Source of the DNA: Synechococcus sp. Cruz-7E5
Lineage (GTDB): Bacteria; Cyanobacteriota; Cyanobacteriia; PCC-6307; Cyanobiaceae
Assembly (NCBI RefSeq): GCF_024345995.1
Contig: NZ_JAGQCE010000018.1
Coordinates: 1 to 55,696, forward strand
Length of the DNA stretch: 55,696 nucleotides
Direction of reading: 5' to 3'
Part shown: in pieces, positions 6,882 to 15,838 of the stretch
How positions within the stretch are numbered: the first letter of the stretch is position 1
Layout: each line of letters starts with the position of its first letter
Made by a program: the position numbers and the translations under genes
The notes under the pieces: model-generated
Databases searched by the model: none
What the model saw: only the letters and a program-made list of their open reading frames with translations
What the model was told of the DNA's origin: nothing

Positions 6882-8835
6882 AACCAAGCCCCCTCAGGTT
6901 TGCCCGGATGGCCTGCTCCAGCTTCGCCGACTCGGCAAACTGAGCCTCCAGCTCCATCACCAGCCGAGGCATCTTCTCCTCAAATGGCTCGCCGTCGTCT
7001 TCCACCTCCTCCGCCCCCACATACCTCCCCGGCGTGAGCACATGCCCATGGGCAGCGATCTCGGCGGTGGTGGCGGATTTGCAGAACCCCGGCACATTGG
7101 CGTAGTCGCCAGCCCCATTGGCACCCCGCCAGCGGTGATAGGTGCCGCTGATCTTCTCCAGATCAGCCTCCAGCAGCTCCCGATGCACCCGATCAATCAG
7201 GGTGCCGAGCTTGCGGGCATCGATGAACAGGGTATGCCCGCGCCGATCTCGGAAGCCCCGTTGGCCGTCGGCAGCCTTGCTCTTGGCCAGGAACCAGAGG
7301 CACACCGGGATCTGGGTGCTGTAGAAGAGCTGGCCGGGCAGGGCCACCATGCAGTCCACCAGGTCGGCTTCGATCAGGGCGCGGCGGATCTCGCCTTCGC
7401 CGCTCTGGTTGGAGCTCATGCTGCCGTTGGCGAGCACGAAGCCGGCCATACCCTGCGGCGCCAGGTGATGGAAAAAGTGCTGTACCCAGGCGAAGTTGGC
7501 GTTGCCCTTGGGCGGCACGCCGAACTGCCAGCGCACGTCGTCGTCCTTCCGAAACCAGTCGGAGTCGTTGAAGGGCGGGTTGGCGAGCACATAATCCGCC
7601 CGCAGATCCGGATGCAGGTCGCGGCGGAAGCTGTCGGCGTGCTCGGGGCCGAAGTCGGCTTCGATGCCGCGCAGGGCCAGGTTCATCACCGCCAGGCGGC
7701 GCGTGGTGGCATTGCTCTCCTGGCCGTAGATGGAAATATCGCCCAGCTTGCCGCCGTGGCTTTCCACGAACTTCTCGCTCTGCACAAACATGCCGCCGGA
7801 GCCGCAGCAGGGGTCGTAGATGCGGCCCTTGTAGGGCTCCAGCATCTCCACCAGGCAGCGCACCACGCAGCTCGGCGTGTAGAATTGGCCGCCGTTCTTG
7901 CCCTCGGCCGACGCAAAGCGGGTGAGGAAGTATTCGTACACCCGGCCCAGCAGATCCACCGAGCGATGGGTCTGCTCGCCCTCGCTTGAAGCAGTGAGTT
8001 CGATCGTGGCGATCACATCGATCAGCTCCCCCAGGCGTTGCTTGTCGAGCCCCGGACGCGCGTAGTCCTTCGGCAGCACGCCCTTGAGGCGCGGGTTGTC
8101 GCGCTCGATCGCCACCATGGCGTCGTCCACCAGCTTGCCGATCGTGGCCTCCCTGGCATGGCCCTGCAGGTGGCTCCAGCGGGCCTCGGCCGGCACCCAG
8201 AGCACGTTCTCGGCCTTGTATTCGTCGGGGTCTTCCGGGTTGGCGCCCTCGTAGTCGCCCTCGCCCTCCAGCAGCTTGGCGCGGTGCTCTTCGAAGCTGT
8301 CGGAGATGTACTTGAGGAAGATCAGGCCGAGCACCACGTGCTTGTACTCGGCCGCGTCCATGTTGTTGCGCAGCTTGTCGGCCGTGAGCCAGAGCTTGGC
8401 CTCGAAGCCCAGGTTGGCGGTGCCGTTGCCGGTGGCTTTGCCTTTGCGGGGGGCTTTGGCTGGTGCGGCATGCTGTGCCACCGGCACGGCGCCCACCAGG
8501 AACACCGAATCGCTGCGGCCTCTGCCGCGTTTCACGATTCCCTTGGCCACCAGTTCAGCTTTCACCTCTTCGTAGAGGGGCTCCTCCCAGCCGAGGGCCT
8601 CGCGCAGGGCAGGGTTTCTGGCGGGGCTGCCTGCCTTTTCCAGGGCTTCGAGGAAATCGTTGAGCTGATCCGTGTCAAGCGACATCCGGAATTGGTCCTC
8701 CGGCGACACGAAATCTGGCCCACCCTGTGGGGCTTTAGCCCCGGCTTGTTGACGCCGTAGCCGGCGCCGGTAGGTCTTGCTCATCAGTCGTTGGGGATGT
8801 GGATGGGGGTGGATCGGGAGGAACGCGATGCTCAT
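6871..8835 (-). CDS. hsdM: Type I DNA methyltransferase subunit M with extra N-terminal helix region
   Basis: The 654-aa N6-adenine methyltransferase subunit has an HsdM_N helical region from about residue 143, the SAM-binding motif [10 protein letters not shown] at 341-350 and the catalytic NPPF at 419-422. Residues 48-112 form an added region resembling a winged helix ([20 protein letters not shown] to VKRGRGRSD), which ordinary HsdM lacks. The ATG at 8835 was preferred because GGAGGGAG precedes it; 8784 (MSKTYRR) is the alternative. This start overlaps the stop of an istB remnant (ATGA), so the present promoter may lie in IS-derived DNA. No hsdR lies in the window. Confidence 0.85.
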   Translation of the reverse strand: MSIAFLPIHPHPHPQRLMSKTYRRRLRRQQAGAKAPQGGPDFVSPEDQFRMSLDTDQLNDFLEALEKAGSPARNPALREALGWEEPLYEEVKAELVAKGIVKRGRGRSDSVFLVGAVPVAQHAAPAKAPRKGKATGNGTANLGFEAKLWLTADKLRNNMDAAEYKHVVLGLIFLKYISDSFEEHRAKLLEGEGDYEGANPEDPDEYKAENVLWVPAEARWSHLQGHAREATIGKLVDDAMVAIERDNPRLKGVLPKDYARPGLDKQRLGELIDVIATIELTASSEGEQTHRSVDLLGRVYEYFLTRFASAEGKNGGQFYTPSCVVRCLVEMLEPYKGRIYDPCCGSGGMFVQSEKFVESHGGKLGDISIYGQESNATTRRLAVMNLALRGIEADFGPEHADSFRRDLHPDLRADYVLANPPFNDSDWFRKDDDVRWQFGVPPKGNANFAWVQHFFHHLAPQGMAGFVLANGSMSSNQSGEGEIRRALIEADLVDCMVALPGQLFYSTQIPVCLWFLAKSKAADGQRGFRDRRGHTLFIDARKLGTLIDRVHRELLEADLEKISGTYHRWRGANGAGDYANVPGFCKSATTAEIAAHGHVLTPGRYVGAEEVEDDGEPFEEKMPRLVMELEAQFAESAKLEQAIRANLRGLGYGG

Positions 8836-9062
8836 GGGCTCCCTCCCTCCCCGGTGGCTGGGATGGTGCTCACCGCACTGCTGCTCCTGAGCAGACCGGA
8901 GCGGCGTTTCTCGCGCAGGCGGTAGCTGTCGCCCCGCACGGTCAGCACATGGCTGTGGTGCAGCAGCCGATCGAGGATTGCGGTGGCGACGACCTGATCG
9001 CCGAACACCTCGCCCCATTCCATAACGGGGCGGTTGGAGGTGATCAGGACGCTGCCGGGCCC
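8832..9062 (-). pseudogene. IS21-family istB, C-terminal remnant
   Basis: The frame reads [20 protein letters not shown], then [35 protein letters not shown], the well-conserved end of the IS21 helper ATPase IstB. The N-terminal AAA+ part is absent. The coding sequence ends abruptly near 9062, where a truncated IS110-type transposase on the other strand begins. Its stop overlaps the hsdM start. It is the residue of an insertion and probably has no function. Confidence 0.85.
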
Positions 9063-9895
9063 TGAAGGGTGCAGATCTCCCCGTGGTGGAAGTGAACCGA
9101 CCGGATCGCTCCACCCGGCGGCGCATCGGCAAGGACGACACGATCGATGCGGAGGCTGCTGCTCGCTCTTACATCGCCGGTCAGGCCACGGTCATCCCCA
9201 AGGCGGGTGACGATCTGGTGGAGATGATCCGCATGCTCAAAGTGGCCAAGGACTCCGCCACCGACAACCGCACTGCGGCCCTCAATCAGCTGCACGCGAT
9301 CGTGGTGACAGCACCGGCTGCGCTGCGGGAACGGCTGCAGCGGCTCAAGGGCAAGGAACTGGTGGAATGCTGCAGTGGCCTGCGTTCTGGCGACATCAGC
9401 ACTCCTCTGGCGGCAGCCAAGATGACCCTGCGCACCCTCGCCCGTCGCATCCAGCAGCTGGATCAGGAGCTCAAGGACACCGTTGCGCAACTGGATCGAT
9501 TGACCATGCAGCACTGCCCGGAGCTGCGCAACACCTACGGCATCGGTGTGGACATCTCCGCCACGTTGGTCGTGGCGGTCGGCGACAACCAGGAACGGAT
9601 GAAATCCGAGGCCTCGTTTGCTGCCCTCTGCGGTGTTAATCCCCTACCGGCCAGCTCTGGCAAAGTGGTGCGGCACCGGCTGAATCGCAGCGGCAACCGT
9701 CAGGCCAACTGCGCCCTGCACCGCATCGTCATATGCCGGCTGCAGCGTCACCAGCAGACCAGGGAGTACGTCGAGCGCCGCACCGCAGAGGGCCGCTCAA
9801 TGAAGGAGATCATTCGCTGCCTCAAGCGATTTGTGGCACGTGAGGTGTTCGGCATCCTGCGTGGTGGTGCCGCCGTACGCACGGCAGCGGTCTGA
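9062..9895 (+). pseudogene. IS110-family transposase, 5'-truncated
   Basis: The frame begins [20 protein letters not shown] at the junction with istB and continues [14 protein letters not shown], which carries acidic residues of the DEDD domain. The C-terminal transposase_20 region follows (NTYGIGVDISATLVVAVGDN, ASFAALCGVNPLPASSGK, RHRLNRSGNRQANCALH), ending at 9895. IS110 transposases are about 350-400 aa and start with a GIDVSK-like motif; that first catalytic part is missing. A GTG at 9083 is the first possible start, but the protein would lack the first Asp. It is probably immobile. Confidence 0.85.
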
Positions 9896-9996
9896 TCAGC
9901 AGCGGGCTTACTGCAGTCGCCCAGGCTCCCGGCGGAGCCGTTGCCTGCCCTCCATGGCAGGCGGCGGATCCGGCGGAACCAGAGCCGGCCGGTGGT

Positions 9997-10644
9997 TCAC
10001 TCCTCAACGGGGATCAGCACTTCGAGTAGCTCGGTCCGCAGCGACTGGCCTGGTTGCTCTGGCACGACCAGAACGACGGCCTTGGCCTCGATCAGATCGC
10101 TTTCGTCAGCCATGGCCTCACCATCGGCCTCCCAGCTCTCCAGCGCCGCATCCAGCCAGCGGGTCTTTGTTTCCAGGAAGGCGATCGCGTCGTCGGGGCT
10201 CCAGCGGGCCTCGCTGCCGCGACAGGGATAGCGCTGCAGAAGCTCCAGGATGCCGATCTCCTGCAGCTCAGGGGTGCCGGTGGGATCGCGCACCAGCACA
10301 GTGTCGGCATCGGTGGCGTTGTCGATCAGCTTTTGGATGTCGCTGCGATCGTCGTCATCTTCCAGCTCCTGCCAATCCCTGAGATCGATGACCTTCTCCA
10401 GCAGGGCCTGCAATTCATCAATTGGCATCGGCGGCGCTGTTTTTGGCCTGGTGGGATGGGAGGCCAGCTGTATCAGGCCTTCTGCGGCATCGATGATCTG
10501 CACCAGCGACATGTGCTCGGCCACCAGGGTGAAAGTGGTCTCGGTCAATTCCTCGAGCGGCAAGCGCGGAGCATCCACGTCCTTTCGTACCTGATCGATG
10601 GCCTCCAAGAGGAGAAGCTGGTTCGATGTCGTGATCGGCTCCAC
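9997..10644 (-). CDS. Acidic protein of unknown function (215 aa)
   Basis: I do not recognise a family. The product is rich in Asp and Glu, with predicted helices (LLLLEAIDQVRKDVDAPRLP, ELQALLEKVIDLRDWQELED, AIAFLETKTRWLDAALESWE) and no signal peptide, membrane segment or cysteine cluster. The start is a GTG at 10644, with no clear ribosome-binding site. It stands alone between the IS110 remnant and the Mrp operon. A near-perfect 25-bp palindrome lies 98 bp upstream and could be its control site. It could be a cargo or recently acquired gene. Confidence 0.5.
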   Translation of the reverse strand: MEPITTSNQLLLLEAIDQVRKDVDAPRLPLEELTETTFTLVAEHMSLVQIIDAAEGLIQLASHPTRPKTAPPMPIDELQALLEKVIDLRDWQELEDDDDRSDIQKLIDNATDADTVLVRDPTGTPELQEIGILELLQRYPCRGSEARWSPDDAIAFLETKTRWLDAALESWEADGEAMADESDLIEAKAVVLVVPEQPGQSLRTELLEVLIPVEE

Positions 10645-10741
10645 GGAATGGTCAAGGCGGCATCGGCTCCATCCTTGCTGACCTGCCTGGCGCCTCCATC
10701 ACCGGGCAGCCAACAGCCGATCACGCCGGTGCGCTGGGGGG

Positions 10742-10766
10742 GTTGACAGTCCATAGGAGTGTCAAC
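10742..10766. repeat. 25-bp near-perfect palindrome GTTGACA...TGTCAAC
   Basis: Arms GTTGACA and TGTCAAC enclose a second nested pair TCC/GGA around ATA, with one mismatch. No T-run follows, so it is not a normal terminator. It lies in the 260-bp gap (10645-10904) upstream of the 9997-10644 gene. IS21 ends often carry TGTCAA-type sequence, so it may be an operator or an old transposon end. I see no gene in the rest of this gap. Confidence 0.5.
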
Positions 10767-10904
10767 AAGCTCCACGTTGAAACGTTGAATCAGCCCTGGA
10801 GTGGGTGGCGTGGAGAGGTCCGCTGCGGCGCTCGGCTCGCCGTTGGTTCAGGGTTGCCATCTCAACAGCTTCGCGCTGATGGCGGGTGGCCAGTTGGGCA
10901 CCTC

Positions 10905-11564
10905 CTAAAGCAACCCCCGGTGGCGCACGAACAATTGCACCATCGCCCACGAGCCCAGCGTCACCTTGATCGCCACCAGGATGTTCAGCAGGGGAATCCA
11001 GCCGCCGCTGGCCAGGCTGCCGAACCTACCCGGCGGCAGCGGCAGGCCCCCCAGGGCCAGGGCTGCCAGCAGCACGAAGGCAATCACCGCCGCTTTCTCC
11101 CAGAGGTCTGCTCGGTACTGGGAGTAGAGGCGATCGGAGAGGCTGGCTGAGCCGCTGATCAGACCCAGACCGATCGCTGTTCCGCCGGCAACGCCCGCCG
11201 CGAAGCCACCACCGGGTGAGAGATGGCCGCGCAGGGCCAGCTCCACGCCGATCAACGCCGCGATTGTGCCGCTCAGCTGGCAGAGCACTACCGACGGGGG
11301 GTCGTCGAGGCCTCGGACGCGGGCTTTGGCGGGCTCGCCGGCGAACAGGAAGCGCACGCCGATGGATGCCAGCGTGAACACCACCACCTCGGCGACCGTG
11401 TCGTACAGCCGGGTGTAGAGGATCACCCCCGACACCAGGTTCGGCACATCCGTCTGCTCGGCGATCGCGCTGATCAGTGGCATCACCTCCGCGGCTGGGG
11501 GCAGGGCAGCGGCCAGCGGCGCCAGGCAGAAGGCCGTGGCGGCCACCAGGTACAGCCAGGTCAT
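10905..11564 (-). CDS. mnhB: Mrp Na+/H+ antiporter subunit B
   Basis: The 219-aa multi-pass membrane protein contains the MnhB domain: a membrane segment after TRLYDTVAEVVVFTLASIGVRF, then RGHLSPGGGFAAGVAGGTAIG, the conserved G-G-G-F-x-x-G signature. MrpB is one of the small subunits of the multi-subunit antiporter that expels Na+ in exchange for protons across the plasma membrane. Residues 1-25 form an extra hydrophobic segment. It is the last gene of the operon, and its ATG overlaps the stop of the preceding DUF4040 gene (ATGA at 11561-11564). Confidence 0.85.
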   Translation of the reverse strand: MTWLYLVAATAFCLAPLAAALPPAAEVMPLISAIAEQTDVPNLVSGVILYTRLYDTVAEVVVFTLASIGVRFLFAGEPAKARVRGLDDPPSVVLCQLSGTIAALIGVELALRGHLSPGGGFAAGVAGGTAIGLGLISGSASLSDRLYSQYRADLWEKAAVIAFVLLAALALGGLPLPPGRFGSLASGGWIPLLNILVAIKVTLGSWAMVQLFVRHRGLL

Positions 11565-12085
11565 GGGGTTTCCTCCAGCAGCAGCGCACCGCCGCTGTCC
11601 TGCCAGGGGCGGTAGCCCTCCAGACCCCGCAGCCGCTCCAGCAGCAAGGGGTTCAGCAGCACCAGGGCCGGACCCGGTGCGAGGCGGCCATGGCAGCCGG
11701 AGGCCTCGCCGAGGGCGTCCTCCTCGGGCGGGACCAACCGCAGCCGCAGGCCCGTCGGCTCCAGCCAGTCGCGCAGAAGCCGCAGACACTCTGCCGAAGG
11801 GGGCGCCTGATCGGGAAAGGTCAGTCGCAGCGCCATCGATGAGCGCAGCGCCACCGCGTACAGCGTGGTGGAGAGCAGGGTGCCCACCAGGGCTTCGGTG
11901 ATCGCCACGTCCGGCGCTCCCAGCAGGGCGTAGAGCAGGGTGGCCACCGAACCGAGAATGCCGCGCAGCACCAGCGTCTGATATGGGTTCGCCTGACTCA
12001 CCAGCAGGATCGAGGTGAGGGGCAACAGGGCGGTGATCGGCAGGATCAGATCCAGCCCGCCGGCCAGATCAAACGGGCTGATCAT
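11561..12085 (-). CDS. Mrp antiporter DUF4040 subunit (MrpA C-terminal-like, stand-alone)
   Basis: The 174-aa protein has about three membrane segments in its first half and the DUF4040/MbhD signature LLYALLGAPDVAITEALVGT. In Bacillus-type Mrp this segment is part of the large MrpA; in cyanobacteria and archaeal-type clusters it is a separate small protein. Residues 95-174 are a soluble tail (PSAECLRLLRDWLEP onward) not typical of the domain. ATG 12085 overlaps the mnhG stop and its own stop overlaps the mnhB start, so it is translationally coupled on both sides. Confidence 0.8.
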   Translation of the reverse strand: MISPFDLAGGLDLILPITALLPLTSILLVSQANPYQTLVLRGILGSVATLLYALLGAPDVAITEALVGTLLSTTLYAVALRSSMALRLTFPDQAPPSAECLRLLRDWLEPTGLRLRLVPPEEDALGEASGCHGRLAPGPALVLLNPLLLERLRGLEGYRPWQDSGGALLLEETP

Positions 12086-12393
12086 CGTTGCTCGCCCGCC
12101 TGTGTACTGTCCCGCGCCGGCAGTGAGCAGGCGGCCAGCACGTAGCCGAAGATCGTGTTCCAGACGATCAACCCCAACAGCGCCAGGGTGAGCAGTGGCC
12201 ATTGGCCGGGGATGCGCAGCAACAGGCCAAGCAGCATCAACGCCGAGCCGAGCGTGTCGGCCACCGAGAGGGCGTGCAGTTTGCTCAGGTAGCTGCGGTT
12301 CTCCAGCAGCGGCCAACTGCCCCAGAACCAGAGCGTCAGACCTGCGCCCAGCAGCAGCAGGCTGGTGTGATCAACCAGGGAGCCCTGCATCAC
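12082..12393 (-). CDS. mnhG: Mrp Na+/H+ antiporter subunit G
   Basis: The 103-aa protein has three predicted membrane segments and the PhaG/MnhG pattern, including SKLHALSVADTLGSALMLLG, where the K-L-H-A-x-S-x-x-D-T-L-G signature is typical. It is a small structural subunit of the Mrp complex. It overlaps its neighbours by four bases on each side (ATGA). The C-terminal PARDSTQAGEQR is a short polar tail. Confidence 0.85.
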   Translation of the reverse strand: MMQGSLVDHTSLLLLGAGLTLWFWGSWPLLENRSYLSKLHALSVADTLGSALMLLGLLLRIPGQWPLLTLALLGLIVWNTIFGYVLAACSLPARDSTQAGEQR

Positions 12394-12638
12394 CGCTCCA
12401 CCTCCCGCAGCAGATTGGCCAGCAGCAACAGGCCGGCGTTGCCGGCACTGAGCACGATCACTCCCACCAGCCCGAGCATCCAGTCGCCCCGGCCCACTGA
12501 GACCACCAGGATGATCAGGGCCACCTTCGAGGACACGCTGGAGAAGGCGGCCAGCCGATGCCAGACGTTCGTGGGCCGGCAGGCGACCGCGATCGGGATC
12601 AACAGAGCCAGCACCATCCCCCAGAGCAGCACAGTCAC
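12390..12638 (-). CDS. mnhF: Mrp Na+/H+ antiporter subunit F
   Basis: The 82-aa protein has three hydrophobic segments, the usual size and layout of MnhF/MrpF, with the PTNVWHRLAAFSSVSSKVAL loop and a second stretch SVGRGDWMLGLVGVIVL. It lies between E and G as in known Mrp operons and overlaps both by four bases. The identification rests on size, hydropathy, operon position and partial motif match. Confidence 0.8.
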   Translation of the reverse strand: MTVLLWGMVLALLIPIAVACRPTNVWHRLAAFSSVSSKVALIILVVSVGRGDWMLGLVGVIVLSAGNAGLLLLANLLREVER

Positions 12639-13054
12639 AGCCGGGAACCGTCCTGCTTCGAGGCGGGCATCAGCGAATGGATTCGATAGCGGCGACCATC
12701 GTCCTCCAGGCCGAGCACGATGGTGAAGGGCGTCAGCGTGATCCGGAACACATCGAGGAACACCAGCAGGGGCAGGGCGCGGTCGGTGGCGGGTTCACTG
12801 GCTTCGCGCTCCTCCACGGCCGGGGCGAAGATCAGGCGCAGGGCTTCGCCGTAGGCCTGCGGAATGGCCAGCAGGCTGCGGGAAGTGGCCAGCAGCAACG
12901 CCCGCAGCGGCAGGGGCCGCGAGCGGGCCCGCGGCAGCAGCAGGGCCACCACCAGCCCGATCAGCAGGTTGAGCCAACTGAGATCGCTGGTGAGCAGACA
13001 CCACAGCGCCAACCGGAAGCCGATGCTCAACAGGAGAGGCAAAAGGTTTCTCAT
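12635..13054 (-). CDS. mnhE: Mrp Na+/H+ antiporter subunit E
   Basis: The 139-aa protein opens with two membrane segments (LLPLLLSIGFRLALWCLLTS and SWLNLLIGLVVALLLP), followed by a cytoplasmic part with DVFRITLTPFTIVLGLEDDG, related to the conserved T-P-G-T region of MnhE; here it reads T-P-F-T. The ATG at 13054 overlaps the mnhD stop. The longer frame upstream from 13162 is a shadow of mnhD. Confidence 0.8.
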   Translation of the reverse strand: MRNLLPLLLSIGFRLALWCLLTSDLSWLNLLIGLVVALLLPRARSRPLPLRALLLATSRSLLAIPQAYGEALRLIFAPAVEEREASEPATDRALPLLVFLDVFRITLTPFTIVLGLEDDGRRYRIHSLMPASKQDGSRL

Positions 13055-14553
13055 CGGTTCAGGATCACCAGCAGGCCGGCCCCCACCACGCCGATGCCGC
13101 CGAGCAGGTCGGAGAGGCGCTCCAGCTCCGGCAGCCGCCAGCGTTCCCGTAGCCGCAGCCACTCCAGCAGGCGGTGCAGCCCCCAGCCCCCCAGCAGAAC
13201 CAGTGCGGCCTTGGCCGTGGCTGACGCCAGTGCCGGTCCCCAGGGGAGTGCCACGACGCCGAGCACCACCAAGGCCAGCAGCAGCACCACCACCCCCGGT
13301 GACCAGGAGGGATCCGTGCCGGGATCAATTGCCAGCTGGGGATCACGGCTAAGGGGAGCACTCCAGAGGCGCCCGTACACCGCTGCCGTGCCCACACTCA
13401 GAAGGGTGACCGCCAGAGCCAGCGGTCCGTGCAGCGCCCCATCAAGGCTGCTCTTGGCGGCGTAGCCAGCCAGTGGCGGCACGCCCACGATCGAGAGCGA
13501 ACCGATCCAGAGCGGCCACCACACGCCGGCGGGCAGAGGCCGGGAGCCCCAACCATGCAGCGCACGACTGGGGAAGCGGCGCGCCACGAGGAACAGGGCC
13601 GCCTTGGCGAGGCCATGGGCAAGGGCATAGAGACCCCCGACCACCGGCGCCAGCGCCACCAGACCCATCTGCGACAACGTGCTCCAGGCCAGCAGGCGTT
13701 TGGCGTCGGTATCGGCGAGGGCGAACAGCAGGCCGAGCGCGGTGCTGGCCAGGCCGATGATCGTGATCACCTCCCCAAGTGCCGGAAGGGTGTTGCTCAA
13801 CCGCAGAAGCGGGGCGATGCCTGCGCTGACCACCACACCGGAGAGCAAAGCCGACACCTCCGCCGGGGCTTCTGCATGGGTGAGCGGCAGCCACAGACCG
13901 GAGAGGAACAGTCCCGATTTGGTGAGCAGACCCACCAGAAGCAGTGCCAGGGCGGCGATGCTGCTGGTTCTCGCCACGTCCTCGAAGCGGAAGCTGCCCT
14001 GCTCGAGATACACCAGCGCCGCGCCGATCAGAAACAGCGTCATCACTGAGTTGCCGATCAGCAGATAGCGCAGGGCCACCCACATCGATCGCTCCGAGCG
14101 GCTGATCAGCATCAGCAGGAAGGCGCTGATCCCCACCACTTCGAGCGTCACATAAAGGCTGATCAGATCCACCACCACGAAGGCGGAAGACAGACCGCCG
14201 TGCAGCACCATCAGCAGCAGCAGGAACGGCCCAGGTAACGGCCGCCGCCAGCTGTCGAGCACCACCGCGCCGCAGACCAGGGCGTTGAGCAGCAGGAAAG
14301 GGGCGGCGAAAGCATCAGGCTGCAGGGCCACGCCGTAGGCACCGAGCAGATCGAAGCCAGGCGGCAGCCCGCCCAGCTGAATCGCGGCCGCCATGGCGCC
14401 GGTGGCAAGGCAGCAGAGCAGGGCCAGCCAGCGCGCCAGGGGTGGCAATACTGCAGCCAGAAATGCCGCCAGAAACGGCAGCAGCAGCCAGCCGATCAGA
14501 ATCGTCCTGGCGGAGAGCGCCACAGTGAGCGTCGGCGTCAGAGCCGTCATCAA
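13051..14553 (-). CDS. mnhD: Mrp antiporter subunit D (proton-conducting, NuoN/L-like)
   Basis: The 500-aa, roughly 14-helix member of the proton_antipo_M family is related to complex I subunits. Conserved features include LEVVGISAFLLMLISRSE (E in helix 5), LLTKSGLFLSGLWLPLTHAEAPAEVSALLSG (K in helix 7, H and P-A-x-V-S-A-L-L-S-G) and LLAWSTLSQMG. It is the main ion-translocating subunit. Many cyanobacterial Mrp clusters carry two D-type genes in tandem; here only one is present and no full MrpA exists. Confidence 0.85.
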   Translation of the reverse strand: MMTALTPTLTVALSARTILIGWLLLPFLAAFLAAVLPPLARWLALLCCLATGAMAAAIQLGGLPPGFDLLGAYGVALQPDAFAAPFLLLNALVCGAVVLDSWRRPLPGPFLLLLMVLHGGLSSAFVVVDLISLYVTLEVVGISAFLLMLISRSERSMWVALRYLLIGNSVMTLFLIGAALVYLEQGSFRFEDVARTSSIAALALLLVGLLTKSGLFLSGLWLPLTHAEAPAEVSALLSGVVVSAGIAPLLRLSNTLPALGEVITIIGLASTALGLLFALADTDAKRLLAWSTLSQMGLVALAPVVGGLYALAHGLAKAALFLVARRFPSRALHGWGSRPLPAGVWWPLWIGSLSIVGVPPLAGYAAKSSLDGALHGPLALAVTLLSVGTAAVYGRLWSAPLSRDPQLAIDPGTDPSWSPGVVVLLLALVVLGVVALPWGPALASATAKAALVLLGGWGLHRLLEWLRLRERWRLPELERLSDLLGGIGVVGAGLLVILNR

Positions 14554-14912
14554 CGGCGGCCACCGGTATCGAAGCTGGACAGATCAAGGGTGGGGTCGAT
14601 CCGCGACAGCCGGGTGATCACCACCAGCAGGAGGGCCTGGATCGAGAGGCCGATCACGATCGCCGTGAGGATCACCGCCTGGGGAACTGGATCCGCCCAG
14701 GCGGTGAAGCCGACGCCGGTGCCGCTTGCCGTGAGGATCGGGCTGCGCAGTCCGGAGCGAGCAGCCACCAGCACGAACAGGGCCACCACAGCGGACCCCA
14801 TCACGTCCATGGCGAGCACCTTGAGGAAGAGATTGCGTCGCAGCAGCAGGCCGACGAAGCCAGCCAGCACGGCCGCCAGGATCAGCAATTCGAGCAGCCG
14901 GAACGGATCCAT
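14550..14912 (-). CDS. mnhC: Mrp antiporter subunit C (NuoK-like)
   Basis: The 120-aa protein with three membrane segments is homologous to NuoK: LLLRRNLFLKVLAMDVMGSA, then AVILTAIVIGLSIQALLLVV, where the A-x-x-L-T-A-I-V-I pattern is typical. It is first in the operon. The ATG at 14912 (MDPFRLLELL) fits family length; an ATG at 14972 with CAGGTGG close upstream would add 20 residues and cannot be excluded. The stop overlaps the mnhD start. Confidence 0.8.
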   Translation of the reverse strand: MDPFRLLELLILAAVLAGFVGLLLRRNLFLKVLAMDVMGSAVVALFVLVAARSGLRSPILTASGTGVGFTAWADPVPQAVILTAIVIGLSIQALLLVVITRLSRIDPTLDLSSFDTGGRR

Positions 14913-15009
14913 GAACTGGTTTGCACCCGGGGGTTGCCGGACTAGCTGGGCGCTGATGGTAGCGATGACCACCTGAGATCAGCCAAGCGCTTGCAGCACC
15001 AGAACCTGC

Positions 15010-15813
15010 TCAGGGGCGGATGTCTCCAGCGATGGCGCCTCCGGGAGGCGGTGCGGGCAGCAGGGGTGTGGGATCCACCGCCACCAGTCCCTGCGGCTGC
15101 CGCTGGCGCACCTCCAGGTGCAGGTGCGGGCCGCTGGCATTGCCGCTCTGGCCCACCAGGCCCAGCGGCTGCCCGGCCCGCACGCTGTCGCCGGGGATCA
15201 CGGAGGCTTCCAGCAGGTGGGCGTAGAGGCTCGACCAGCCGCCGCCGTGATCCACCAGCACCGTGAGGCCATAGCCGGCAATGTCCGCCACCCGCTGCAC
15301 CCGGCCCGTATGCACGGCCAGCACGGCGGTGCCCTCTGGCGCGATCAGATCCACTCCGGTGTGCATGCGCCAGGCACCGCGCGCGCTCGAAAAGCGCCAG
15401 CCCCAGGGGTCCTGCTCCAGGGCGCCAACAGCCAGTGGGTAGTGCAAAGGCTGCAGCGGCTTCGACACGGCATCGCCCGGGGCTGGCGGCTCGTGCCCAA
15501 GGGCGAGATCCCCCACGGCCACCTCCCGGGGAACCACTGCAGGCCGCTCGGGCCTTGGTGGCGCCGGCAACGGCACTGGCGTGGGGGTGACCACTGCAGG
15601 CGGAAGCCCTGCTTCCGGCCAGGTGTCGTCCTCAGACCCCGCCCCGCTGGCCGAGTCGGGGATCAGCGGTACGGCGATGGCTGGCGGCGAGTGGATCAGT
15701 GCGGCAGCGCAGAGTGCGCCCAGCAGGGGGAGCAGCAGCATCGCCGGGTTCAGCCGGGAGCGGGCAGGGGCCATCGATCGCACCACAGGCGGTGTCGCCA
15801 CGGACCGTGGCAT
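15010..15813 (-). CDS. Secreted M23 (LytM) peptidase
   Basis: A hydrophobic export segment (AMLLLPLLGALCAAALIHS) is followed by a Pro-rich linker and a C-terminal LytM domain. The zinc site is recognisable as H-T-G-V-D (first His and Asp) and GPHLHLEVR (H-x-H). Such enzymes cut glycyl or peptide cross-links in peptidoglycan or serve as amidase activators. The ATG at 15813 is used; 15774 is a second choice. It follows the phytochelatin synthase gene on the same strand after 25 bases, so the two may be co-transcribed. Confidence 0.8.
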   Translation of the reverse strand: MPRSVATPPVVRSMAPARSRLNPAMLLLPLLGALCAAALIHSPPAIAVPLIPDSASGAGSEDDTWPEAGLPPAVVTPTPVPLPAPPRPERPAVVPREVAVGDLALGHEPPAPGDAVSKPLQPLHYPLAVGALEQDPWGWRFSSARGAWRMHTGVDLIAPEGTAVLAVHTGRVQRVADIAGYGLTVLVDHGGGWSSLYAHLLEASVIPGDSVRAGQPLGLVGQSGNASGPHLHLEVRQRQPQGLVAVDPTPLLPAPPPGGAIAGDIRP

Positions 15814-15838
15814 TGCAGACAGAGGCGTTGTACCGCCC

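Noticed and set aside
7042-7989. 315-aa plus-strand open frame
   Set aside because: Antisense to hsdM across the catalytic motifs; no independent support.
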